From positions 13,840,501 through 13,904,500 of the forward strand of contig CM070578.1 in the NCBI GenBank assembly GCA_036346355.1: DNA of 64,000 nt. Direction: 5' to 3'. Below, piece by piece: positions 49,999 to 61,078 of the stretch. The DNA is from Rhipidocladum racemiflorum (taxonomy: Eukaryota > Streptophyta > Magnoliopsida > Poales > Poaceae). Made by a program: the position numbers and the translations under genes. The notes under the pieces were generated by a model that saw nothing but the letters and a program-made list of their open reading frames with translations, was not told the DNA's origin and did not search any database. How positions within the stretch are numbered: position 1 is the first letter of the stretch; each line of letters opens with the position of its first letter.

Positions 49999-50370
49999 AA
50001 AATGGTTACATATTCTGAGTACGCATTTCACTTCTCAAGATACCGCGTAAATGATGTTGCTATACCTCTTTATCCTTTTAAGTATACTCTAATACTGATT
50101 ATAAGATACTTCAAAGTGAATTCTACGAAAAATTTCATTAAAGTCCACCATTTATAGCATAATTTGTTTATATACTCTTTTTACATATGAAAAAGAGTAT
50201 ATAGCTAAAAAATAAAGGGCTCTGATCAATTTTTTTCAACAATATCGCATTGTAGTATCTTAAAATTATTATTAAAGTATACTGAAAGTGATAAATGAGT
50301 ATAACGTATTCGTTTAAGTGGTATACTAGAGGTGGGAGTACGTACTCCCAAGAGTACGGAAAAGGCTTCC
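49946..50370. mobile_element. (TA)n tract and MITE-like repeat, copy B
   Basis: (TA)n spans 49946-49996; the repeat runs from GGAAAATGGTTAC (49997) to AAAGGCTTCC (50370), then more TATA. The ends share only short inverted matches (GGAA, GAGTACG/CGTACTC). Flanking TA would fit a TA-targeting family such as Stowaway, but assignment is uncertain. The core is copy A's partner. Confidence 0.55.
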
Positions 50371-50792
50371 TATATATATATATATATAGACACACACATA
50401 TATATAAGAAATTGAGTTTTATCAACGAGCTCAAAATTGTTTGTAGGACCTGTAAAGCCTAGTACTATATACTTGAAAGGTCCTTTTATTATCTATATCC
50501 TTGCCTATGTGGACGCAAGGACACAGCTAGTCCTGTCAGTAGATCGCTACAGGTTTGATTGCTAATGTTGGCTTGCTGGAATTCTCTTCATCCTCTGGCG
50601 GCTCCGTGAAGTGGTTATCTTATTGGAGTGTGATCCTACACGAGTCCCTGCTGTTTTTCCATGTCCTTTTGCTTTTGTTAGTTTCACCAAGTCATGGCAT
50701 TTTCTCTCCGGCCGTGTGTTCTCGGAGCAAACAGTACTGAGGTAGATAGGTTGAGCATCCTAGCACTGTGTGGTAATAGCATCGAACTTCAA

Positions 50793-53732
50793 TGAAATAA
50801 CCCTAAAATTTCAAATCTGAGTTTGAATTAGGCTTTATTTGCGTTTTATGAATTTTTTTGAATTTTTCGGATTTTATTTGAATTTATTCGGTCAAATTAC
50901 GAATTCTTGCCGTTTTTGGAAAGTTTCGGTGCTTTTGCGCTTTCCTTTTTCGGCAAGTGCGCCTTCCCGCCTCCGCTACTCACCGCTGTCGCTTCACGCC
51001 GCTTCGCTTGCCACAACTCCGCTCCGCTCGCCGCCGGCCTCGCACGGCGCTGCGGCGCGATCGCGGCATCGCCCCCACGCAAACCCTCGCCATGGCACTT
51101 TGCCAGGCCATCCGTCGCTGCCGCCGCGCAGCTTAGCTCCTTAGGGCACTCCGCCTCGCCGTAACGCTCGGCGCCGCCGAGCCTCACACAGACCGCTTCG
51201 CCTCGCCAGCGCCGCTTCGCCTCGCCGCCGCCAGCCTCAAGAATGATGAAGTCGACGAATTCCCCGAGCTCGCCGGCTATATAAACCCGCTCCGGCTGCC
51301 ATTAATGGCTCACCGAGCCTCAAAGACTCCTCCTCTCCATTCCTCTCTCCCGTGCTCTTCCACGCACTCCCGTGGCCGCGCCACGATCATCTTCTCCGTC
51401 CCCGGCTGCTCCCCGCCGCCGGCTCGTTCCGCCGCCGCTCAAGCCCTCCCGTGCCGTGCCCTAGCTCCAGGGTAAGACCCTCTCCCTTTTCCCCAAGATC
51501 CCGTGAGCTCCCACGCCCTGAATCCCTTTTTCCCCCGTCATCTTCCCCGCCCGGCCTGCTCGCCACCTCACGCCGCCGGCTCACGCTCGGCCACCGCCGC
51601 CTCGCCTCCAGTGGCCCACCCGTCGACCTCCTCGCCCCACGACCCCACCCGCCGCTTGCCCCTCTCTCCTCTCCTCATCACACCGGCCCGCTTGTCGGGC
51701 CAAGTTCGTGGGAGCCGGGCCAGCTGGCCTCCCTCAAGACGCTCGCACTCACTGCCGAGCCTGCTTTAGCGCAAGCCCAAAGCAACAAAGTGGCCCATTC
51801 CTTTTATTTTCTTTTATTTTATTTCCGTAAATTGCTTTAATCCATTTAAATACCCAAAAATACTCCAAAAATACCCGAAAGTCCAAAAATGCCCAAAATA
51901 CATATTCGAACCGCTTTGAGCCATCGAGTCCAAAAACGACCTCCGCCAAACCAAGTTCCAAAATTCCTGCATGCCCTCCACCCATTTCCGCTTATTTTCT
52001 CTCTCGGTTTTTTTTTTCTTTTCTTTCTTCTTTCTTTTGTGTTATTTATTGTTTATTGTTTGTCTTATGGTGTTTATTTACGCTAGAGCCGACGACCGAG
52101 CAGTACCAACTCCCGGAGCCGACACAGGAGCAGGAGCAGTACTGGGAATCGGAGCCGGATCAACGTGACGCCGAGTACGACTACGCCAACACCGAACTAG
52201 GGAACCCCTCCGCCCCGCAAGGCAAGCCATACTTCATTGATCATGTTGAACCTAATGTTTCCTAAGAATAGTTCATAATTATTTTTCTACCGCATTATTT
52301 CCGAACTATATGTTGAAATATCGCAACGTTGGTATGTTTGAATGACATGATAGCTAGTTAATGCCAAAAAGGCTCATGGAACTTCCTTGACAAATATTAA
52401 ATCCGAATAATCCTTTGTAACCCTAGAACATCACTATTGTCATTATTTGGCTAGGTATTCTATTATAGTTAATTAGACCATTTTAAAAAGGAAACATGAA
52501 ATGTCGATGTACTTAGATATGGAATGTCTATGAAATGTTGCGGTCCGGGGGACAGTATTGGGCTAACTACCTGATGGGTGTTAGTCTGATCCCCGGCCGA
52601 GGACTGATACCAAGGTATGGATGGATGATGGTACTGCGGATACCAGGGGATGTGGAATGTAATGGTTTGGTCTATGACAAGTAAGGACTTACAACCTTGG
52701 GCAAAAGTAAATAACTTAAGAAATCGTTCAACCACAAGGTTGGGCGGTCAACTTCGTTGGCTTGATTCAACGTAGCTCGGTACATTGTACTTTCCCTAAT
52801 ACCTATAGGAGCAGGTTACCTTCCGGTATGGGAGATGGTCCGCAGCTATGGGGTGAAACGAAAGTGTGCACGAGGAAACTGTGGCATTGCGGGATCACAA
52901 CGGTAGGTGTCCACAGTAAAAGTGATCGCGAACTTCACTCTTGCCAGTGGGGCCCCCGGGATAATGTGGACCGAAACTCTACCGGATAGGGGCTAAAGGG
53001 GAAAGATCCAACGAAAAGCTATGATAACCTCGATCCGGCCGCATGCATAAATGTTGCATGTTAATCGCGTGGCATAACGATCGTGGAATCTTGTGGGTAA
53101 AGTTGTTCACCTCTGCAGAGTGTAATCAAATTGTATTCGAATACGCCGTGCTTAGGTAAATGAAGCTAAGTTAAAATGGGGTGAATCCCAAACTAAAGCT
53201 CAAGTAGATCTTTGAATGAACAAGTGTGGAAGTATATAACTTTGGAAACCCCTGCTTATTATTATGATTATGGTTTATGTTTCAAATGAAATGTCGAATC
53301 TTATGAAAACTTGCATACACAAATGAGACATATGGCTATCCTTGTTATCCGTTGCATATAATAATCAGGATTCCCTGTGTGGCTTGTTGAGTACATTGTA
53401 GTACTCACCCTTGCTTAATTAACCCATTTTAGAGTATCAAGATGTTGGAGAATTCCAAGAGATCGTAGACGGCGACTCAGTGTGGTTCTAGTCTCGATCT
53501 TAGCTCGACTACTTTGTGGAGTTTTGCTTTTGCGCTGTTTAACTTTTGGGATGTATTATATACTTTGAAGCTCGCCGCTTCCTGTGAAAACTCTGGCCGA
53601 TAGGCCTTATGTGATGTAAAAACAGTTGAATCATTCGTTTGCGGGCAATGAACGACTTGGTTTCCGGTGACTAATCTTCCTGGGTAGTCATTCCGGGATT
53701 TAAACGCACCCCTGAAAAGGCGGTCCGTCACA
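50793..53732 (+). mobile_element. 5' LTR of a chromodomain Ty3/gypsy element
   Basis: 2940 bp, TGAAATAACCCTAAAATTTC to CCGTCACA; the preceding TTCAA is the expected left target duplication, but its partner is outside the window. Inside are a TATA box TATATAAA (51278-51285), a splice-donor-like CAGGGTAAGACC (51468-51479), a long pyrimidine tract ending TACGCTAG (52079-52086), and a short acidic Glu/Gln-rich open frame to the stop at 52263-52265. The block TTGTTGAGTACATTGTAGTAC lies at about 53387. The 3' LTR at 61079 is a close copy; most visible differences are in the GC-rich 50970-51230 part. Confidence 0.95.
51278..51285 (+). promoter_or_regulatory. TATA box of the gypsy LTR promoter
   Basis: TATATAAA in both LTRs (51278-51285 and 61533-61540), with identical flanks (GCCGGCTATATAAACCCGC). 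A TATA box in each LTR at the same place marks the U3/R boundary as about 30 bp downstream. Confidence 0.8.
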
Positions 53733-53734
53733 AG

Positions 53735-53747
53735 TGGTATCAGAGCC
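53735..53747 (+). other. Primer-binding site of the gypsy element
   Basis: TGGTATCAGAGCC, two bases after the LTR end, complementary to initiator tRNA-Met. Confidence 0.93.
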
Positions 53748-53960
53748 TAAGTTGACCGTAGATTGAGACCTAGATTGGCTTAAGGATCTTTTACAGAAAA
53801 TTAATTTAACGTATAAACAAAATGAGTCATGAAAAATATAAGTATTATTGCTGTCCTCTTCTACCTCTTTCTATCTCAACCCTCTTAGTATCCTTATTTC
53901 CGGTTTTGTTTTAATATTTTTTCCATTTCTTAACTTACTCAAATTTCGCGTTGATCGCAG

Positions 53961-54673
53961 ATGGTTCACCATGCTTATCCGGACCCGACTATTTTCGGTA
54001 GTTGGGCGGAACTACTCTGGAGGATGATGCAGCAAGTCGGGGCAACAGATGAACACCGCCCTGCGTTCCACACTCAAGAGATGCTTCGAGATGACCTACG
54101 TTGCCAGTGGATGGCATGGGTCGAGCTGCCACCCCTACCACTTCGCCCAAGTGTTCCTCGACGATTCGAGGGAAGGCGACTCTACGAGTCCGCGGCAATC
54201 CAGGATGCCGCTCGCCAAGCTGTCCACTATCTCCTAATCACTACGAGAGAGAATGGATGACACCTGGCCCGGCTAGTTCCCAATTGTGTGACGGAAGCAT
54301 TGGCATCTCCTTCCCTATGGATGAAGCAGACCCAAGGATTGAAGAGACCTCTGACTACATATTGCTGATGGAGCGCGAATACAACCGCGTCCTCCGGGAG
54401 AACAGAGTCCAGCACGATCACCTTCATCAAATGTGGGATCTGGTCGATCAACAGCACAACGATGTGGTCCAACTCCAGGGCCAAGTACAGCAACTGATGA
54501 ACCAGATAATGGAGATCGACCTTGTGCAGCAGCCGGTGGCGCCCCCAGAAGAAGAACCCTCGGTGGACGGACCATCGATGATTATCGACGAACCGCCGCC
54601 CCCAGACGTCGATATGGAGGAAGACCCCGAGGAACGCATCTTCTACGGCCCCAACGAAGGATGGACCCCATGA
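53961..54673 (+). pseudogene. Extra ORF upstream of gag, one frameshift
   Basis: It begins MVHHAYPDPTIFGSWAELLW at 53961 and would end near 54673. The first frame stops at 54258; the second continues from about 54235, so one frameshift separates the halves. Part 1 is a compact, tryptophan-rich segment. Part 2 has a heptad-like, Gln/Leu-rich stretch (about 54360-54525) likely to form a coiled coil, then an acidic, proline-rich tail (PPPPDVDMEEDPEE). It is not gag, protease or pol. Some large grass gypsy elements carry extra ORFs of unknown role; I do not assign a function. Confidence 0.6.
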
Positions 54674-55000
54674 GCTGCCAAGATCGTTAGGAGTTGATGC
54701 CACCCCCTATTTATGTAATAGAACTAAGTGTTTTTGGTATTGTATTATTGGTGGTACCCTACCTTGAATGGTATGGTGTACGACCTATGGCCTGTAACAA
54801 ACTATGATCCCCCGTCGTACTTTAATTTTATTAATATGTCGGGATTAGCACTATCTCGTTCAAAATATTCTCCCGCCTTTTCATCTAAGCCCTCATCTAT
54901 TCGTTCTAGCCTTATCTAGAAATCTTAACTCCCACTTACCTTTCACTTTCGTTAAAACCCTCTGCAGATCGAAGGAAGTTGAATACAACCGAAGTCAACC

Positions 55001-55930
55001 ATGGTGAGACCCAATCGAGAGGAAACAACAATGAGGAGGTTAACTCCAACGCCGAACAGATCAGCTTGGCCCAAATAATGGCGATGATCGAACGGAACCG
55101 ATATGAAGTGAAAGACATCAAACACAGCTCATGGAAAGAGTCCTAGAGCAGCTAACCGCAAGACCACAAGGGCCCTCAAGGAAACCACAACATGCAAGAA
55201 GCCCACATTGGAGGGACGAAATGGTCGATTTCCGTAAGGCCCGACTCTCCTATCTTCTCGACACCAACCGAACCATTAGCACCGATGACTGGCTCCGGAC
55301 ATAAAGAGGAAGTCGGATACCATTCAATGCTCGGATAAGGAACAAGTGTTGTTTGCCTCGCACCAACTTCAAGGACAAGCCGCGTCTTGGTGGATGAACT
55401 ATCAAGCCACCAAGAACGACCAAGAGATCCCATGGACCGAATTCGAAGAAGCATTCCGCAAGGCTCACATTCCTACCTGACTAATGGCCTCAAAAGAAGA
55501 GAATTCCTAGCCCTCCGACAGGAGGAAGAACTGCCATGGAATATCTCCAACATTTCAACCAACTGTCCCGCTATGCACCAAATGAGGTAGACTCTGAAGC
55601 GAAGAAAATGGAAAGATTTTCGGAAGGATTACAAAAGAACTTGAAATTCCATATCGCTGCCCTAGAGTTCAGGGACTTGTCAACAATGGTCGACAAGATA
55701 ATGATGATAGAGGAAGCCAGGAATGACTTAGAAGACACCGAAAGAGAAGAGCCCAAAGAAATGAGGTTTCCGACCACCAACCAACCCGGAGGAAGAGCCC
55801 CAGCGCCAATACCCTGATTTCTGCTAAAAGGCAAGCAAGAGGAGGATTCCGCAAGGCCTGCTCAAAGCCACCAAGAATAGTGAAATGCTTTAAGTGTGGA
55901 GGAAACCATTATTCCAACAATCGCACTAAG
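55001..55930 (+). pseudogene. Decayed gag of the gypsy element
   Basis: A start codon at 55001 (MVRPN) is followed by pieces in changing frames. The Retrotrans_gag core is visible around 55345-55480 (HQLQGQAASWWMNYQA) and 55537-55655 (EYLQHFNQLSRYAPNEVDSE). A CCHC zinc-knuckle remnant at 55886 (CFKCGGNHYSNN) lacks its last cysteine. Several frameshifts and an in-frame stop mean no functional capsid protein can be made. Confidence 0.8.
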
Positions 55931-56169
55931 AAAACTACATGTCGTTACCATCAGGCGTGAAGGACACTTCAAACAAAATCGCCCAAGGAAGAACCACCAA
56001 CCAAGTGGCCAAATCCCAAGCGTCGCAGCTTCAGAAACTGTCACCGATAGCCTACCGACCGCCACCACAACAACAAGGAATGTTACAAGGAAGGGCACCT
56101 CCGAGAGGCGAAGGAAGCTCCAACAACTCCCGCAATTTTCAAGGAAGGATCAACCATATGACCGCCGAG

Positions 56170-57192
56170 GACGCCAGCAGCCTACCGACGTGATCATCGG
56201 TAAATTTCCAATTCAATCTCAGCCGGCTTTGGTTTTATTTGATCCTGGAGCAACTCACTCGTTCATTTCAATGACTTTCGTTTGCAAGAATGGTTTTTCT
56301 TATTCTCCGTTACCAAGCCCTTGCGCGTTTCAAACGCCGGGCAATAGATTAATGGCTCGATATAAGAGCAGAAGTTAGAATTAGTGCTACAAGGAGTTAA
56401 GTTTACTATTGAGTCACATTACTCGAAATGAACGGATCGACGTCATCCTAGGGATGGATTGGTTGTCCAAACATAAAGCAACCTTAAATCGTGAAAGGAA
56501 GCTAGTAACAGTTGTCAACGATAAAGGACAACGAGTAACCGTAAGGACCGACCCTAAGCTAGTAAAAGACAATGGAAGCAGTCTCAGTACCGTGACCCTA
56601 GCATTAGCCCAAGTGCCCATAGTTCAGGAATACCCGGATGTTTTTCCAGAGGAATTACCAGGAAGGCCACCAGACAGAGACATAGAGCTGGAAATACAAT
56701 TGATCCCCGGAACCGCACCATTAACCAAGCGCCAGTATCAAATGGCACCTGCGGAATTGAAAGAACTTAAGAAACAGTTGGACGAGTTATTAGAGAAGGA
56801 GTTTATCCGACCAAGTATCTCACCTTGGGCTTCGCCTGTTCTATTCGTAAGGAAAAAGGACGGAAGTGCAAGACTCTGCGTGGATTACAGGGCATTGAAT
56901 GCCGTAACCATCAAGAACAAGTACCCGTTGCCGCGAATAGACGAACTATTTGATCAACTCAAGGGAGCCCAAGTTTTCTCCAAGATAGATCTAAGGACAG
57001 GATATCACCAATTGAAGGTGAGGAAACAAGATAGAGAAAAGACGGCATTTACTACCCGATATGGATTATATGAGTTTTCGGTAGTTCCGTTTGGGCTCAC
57101 AAACGCCCCTGCTTATTTTATGAACCTGATGAACAAAGTATGTATGGAATTTTTGGATCAGTTAAATCGTAGTATTCATAGACGACATACTG
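56170..57192 (+). pseudogene. Gypsy protease and N-terminal reverse transcriptase
   Basis: The aspartic protease appears as VLFDPGATHSFIS (catalytic Asp at 56241). The frame then breaks and resumes at 56409 with IDVILGMDWLSKHKA. Reverse transcriptase follows: GSARLCVDYRALN, FSKIDLRTGYHQL and VVPFGLTNAP. A frameshift at about 57158-57168 separates it from the active-site motif at 57175-57186 (F-I-D-D). All domains are in the order protease, reverse transcriptase, RNase H, integrase, as in Ty3/gypsy. Confidence 0.93.
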
Positions 57193-58656
57193 GTGTATTC
57201 AAAGGATGAACACGAGCACGCTAAGCATTTACACCAGCTATTACAAAAGCTTAGGGAACATCAGTTATACGCCAAGTTCTCTAAATGTGACTTTTGGAAG
57301 AATGAGATCGCATTTCTGGGGCATATTGTCACCAAGGACGGAGTCAAAGTGGATCCGACAAAGGTAGAAGCAGTCAAGGAATGGAAACAGCCGACGTCAG
57401 TGACAGAAGTCAGGAGTTTTCTCGGACTAGCAGGATACTATAGAAGATTCATTGAAGGATTCTCGAAAATTGCCAAACCCCTGACACACCTACTCAAAAA
57501 GGACAGCCCGTACAAATGGACTGAGAAATGCGAGGCAAGTTTCCAGGAATTAAAGACAAGACTAACATCAGCCCCAGTACTCATATTACCCGACACAAGT
57601 AAGGACTTTCAGATATATTGTGACGCATCAAAACAAGGATTAGGTTGCGTGTTGATGCAAGATGGAAGGGTAGTTGCGTATGCTTCCCGACAATTAAGAC
57701 CCCATGAGGAGAATTATCCAACTCATGACATGGAATTAGCTTCGGTAGTTCATGCACTAAAGATCTGGAGACATTACCTATTGGGAAATCATCACGATGT
57801 ATTTACGGATCACAAAAGCTTGAAGTATGTGTTCACTCAACCAAATCTGAATATCCGGCAAAGAAGATGGTTGGAAATGATCAATGATTACGACTTGGAG
57901 ATACAATACCACCCCGGAAAGGCTAACGTAGTAGCGGACGCATTGAGTAGAAAATCATGCCACCACATAGCCAAGACCACGATATCTCCCAACAAATTGC
58001 AGTTTGAAATGGAACGTCTGAACCTACAGATAGTTGAGAAAGGATATTTAGCCTCCATTACAATCCAGTCAGATCTGCTCAGTCAAATCAAAACAGCTCA
58101 AGAAGAAGACGAAGAAATCCAGCGATACCGTAAGGAAATGAATGAAAAAGGCCCGTCAGAATTCTCGGAAGATGGACAAGGCATAATACGATTCCGTAAT
58201 CGTGTATGTGTTCCTAATAATAAAGATATAAGAGGATTGATTTTGGCAGAGGCTCACTCATCTCAACTCACCATACACCCAGGCAGTACAAAGATGTACA
58301 ATGATTTAAAAGGTGAATATTGGTGGAAAGGCATGAAGAAAGAGATAGCCGAGCACGTATTGTGTTGTGACGTGTGCCGTAAGGTTAAGATCGAACATCA
58401 GAAGACCGCTGGAATGTTACAACCTCTACCGATCCCTGAATGGAAGTGGGATGAAATCGGAATGGATTTTATTACAGGACTACCCAAAGCACAGCAAGGA
58501 TTTGATTCCATATGGGTAATAATTGACAGACTGACTAAAGTAGCACATTTCATACCAGTCAAGCAGACCTATGGCAAGGATAAGCTAGCAGAGCTATACC
58601 TGACCTAGATAGTTAGATTACATGGGATTCCCAAAAAGATTGTGTCAGATCGAGGA
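57193..58656 (+). pseudogene. Gypsy reverse transcriptase C-terminus, RNase H and integrase N-part
   Basis: Open from the FIDD motif to a TAG stop at 58606-58608. It contains the thumb region (FLGHIVTKDGVKVDP), RNase H (57604-57960, with YCDASKQGLGCVL, EELASV-like MELASVVHAL and HPGKANVVADALSR), then the integrase zinc finger (two His near 58255-58275, then CCDVCRKVK). The first catalytic Asp of integrase is near 58465 and the second at 58648, just before the copia solo LTR insertion at 58657. Confidence 0.93.
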
Positions 58657-60184
58657 TGATGGGTTTCGAAGCATGGAAAACAAAAATTTTCCTACGAATG
58701 CAACCAAACACCAAGATCATATCTAGGAGATGCATGCAAACGGTTTCAGAAGGACTCACCCTCGTAGACCGAAAGCGGGAATAACGTTCCCGCAAACAAA
58801 CGTGGTTGAAGTAGAGGTACACGCCCGACTTCAAAGTCGCGAAGATGAGCGCCACAAACGGCGGCGCCCGCATTTGGTCACACGACGAACAACGACGACC
58901 TCCAATCCCTCGATCCAGCGGGGCAGCGGAAGTAGAGGATCCACGGAAACTCCAACAACACTACGACTTAGTGGTGGTGGTGGAGAAATCTGTTTAGCGG
59001 CGCTTAAGCTTAAGCTCTTTGCTTGAAAGGTGGAACAGCAGGAGGAAGGAGAAAAGACCAACCAAAGGGTCATGGAGATTAGTCATGAGAGAGGAGCTCC
59101 ACCCTCCCTTTTATAGGAGTGAGTTGACTCTCCATTCTCTCCATGTGAATGGACTCTCCATTCTCTCCATGTGAATGGACTCTCCATTCTCTTCATGTGA
59201 ATGGACTCTCCATGTGAATGGACTCTCCATTCTCTTTATGTGAATGGACTCTCCATGTGAATGGACTGATATCCCGAAACTATTCCGGTGCTGTCCAAAC
59301 TTTTCTCCGGTGTTCCGTATCCACTCAAAAGCGTCGATGAACCTTAAGTGTGTCACCCTACGGTTCGTGAATAAAATGGACATGATCAAGACACCTCTCT
59401 GATCAATAATCATCACGGATCTGAGATCCATAATGACTCCCACTTACTCAACGATGAACTAGTGATCGTGTGAACCAAAACCAACATAACCAATTCCTTT
59501 TGTCTCGCGATATATTACTTATCCGAGATCCGATCATTGGTATCAACTATACCTAGTTTGATCCCGTTACCGATAAGTACTCTTTACTCGTTCCGTGATA
59601 TGACATTCTTGTGACCTAGTCACGTGCTTGCAAGCGATGTCAATGTGATATCACCGAGAGGGCCCAGAGTATATCTCTCCGTCATCTGGATGGACAAATC
59701 CCACTCTTGATGCATGAGCCTCAACTAAAACTATCATAGTCCCCAAATCCATAGTTATAGTCACCGTGTTACGGAGTGACGCTTGATGTCATCAAAGTAC
59801 TCTTCCGGAGTTAGTGATTGACATCATCTCATGGTCTAAGGAAAAGAGCTATTTTGTATATGTTCAAGATAAAGAACAAACTTTAATGACTTGATCGAAT
59901 TTGCTATACCAACTTGGGTGTGTGTTCATCACATCATTCTTCTAATAATGTGACCCCGTTATTAACAACATCCAATGTTCATGATCAGGAAACCTTGATC
60001 ATCAGTTAATCAACAAGCTAGTTTAAAAGAGAGGCTTTACTAGGAACCTTTTGTTTGTTTATTACACACACATGTATCAACGTTTCCGGTTAATACAATT
60101 TTAGCATGAGAAATAAACATCTATTATAAACATGGAATAAGATAATAAACAATTTATTATTGCCTCTCGGGCATATTCCCTTCA
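58657..60184 (-). mobile_element. Copia solo LTR, copy 2, inside the gypsy integrase
   Basis: On the minus strand it runs TGAAGGGAATATGCCCGAGA to TCGAAACCCATCA (1528 bp), with target duplication GAGGA (58652-58656, 60185-60189). It is a close relative of 36771-38303, differing by scattered substitutions and small indels. Its minisatellite (59122-59267) has six full units plus a partial one, against three in copy 1, and an AT-rich ~90-bp piece present in copy 1 is missing. The TATA box TATAAAA is kept (59115-59109). Confidence 0.95.
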
Positions 60185-61038
60185 GAGGAGCCCAGTTCAC
60201 ATCAAAATTCTGGAAGAGTCTACATGAAGCCATGGGGACAGACCTGAATTTCAGTACAGCATATCACCCACAGACTGATGGACAGACAGAAAGAGTTAAC
60301 CAGATATTGGAAGATATGTTAAGAGCTTGTGCGTTGACCTATGGAGCATCTTGGGTTACTTGTTTACCGTTTGCAGAATTTTCCTACAATAACAGTTATC
60401 AGGCCAGTTTACAAATGGCACCGTTTGAGGCACTTTACGGAAGAAAGTGCAGAACCCCTTTGAATTGGACTGAAGTGGGAGAAAACCAATTATTAGGGCC
60501 ACAGATTGTTCATGATGCAGAAGCCCATGTAAGAATCATCAGAGAAAACTTAAGGATAGCCCAAGGACGCCAAAAGAACTATGCAGACACCAGGCGAAAG
60601 GATATCAGTTACCAAGTTGGAGATTTCGTATATCTGAAAGTGACACCATTCAAGCCCGTGCATAGATTTCAGATCAAGGGAAAATTGGCACCAAGATATG
60701 TTGGACCATATAAGATCATAGGCCGAATTGGAGAAGTAGCCTACAAACTACAGCTGAGTCCTGAACTGTCAAGGGTACACAATGTATTCCACGTATCACA
60801 ATTAAGGAAGTGTCTTCGACAACCCGCAGAGCAAATACCGTTAGAAGAAATCGACTTACAGAATGATCTGACCTATACAGAGGAACCAGTCAGGATAATT
60901 GAGACAGTTGAAAGGAAACTTCGAAATAAAGATGTCAGAGTATGCCGAGTACTGTGGAAGAATCACACGCTCACGGAAACCACATGGGAAAAGGAGTCGG
61001 AATTGCAGCAGGATTTTCCCAACCTCTTTCCCAGGTAA
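60185..61038 (+). pseudogene. Gypsy integrase C-part and chromodomain
   Basis: Continues the integrase core after the insertion: STAYHPQTDGQTERVNQILE holds the third catalytic residue (Glu at 60289-60291). Then come the GPY/F-type module (GKLAPRYVGPYKIIGRIG) and HNVFHVSQLRKC. The C-terminal chromodomain (about 60886-61015, VRIIETVERKLRNKDVRV then WKNHTLTETTWEKE) marks the element as a chromovirus; with the ~2.9 kb LTRs and tRNA-Met site it fits the Tekay/Del group. It ends at TAA 61036-61038. Confidence 0.94.
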
Positions 61039-61063
61039 GTAAATCTCGGGGACGAGATTTATT

Positions 61064-61078
61064 TTAAGGGGGGTAGGT
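61064..61078 (+). other. Polypurine tract of the gypsy element
   Basis: TTAAGGGGGGTAGGT stands immediately before the 3' LTR start (TGAAATAACCC at 61079), the expected plus-strand primer. Confidence 0.88.
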
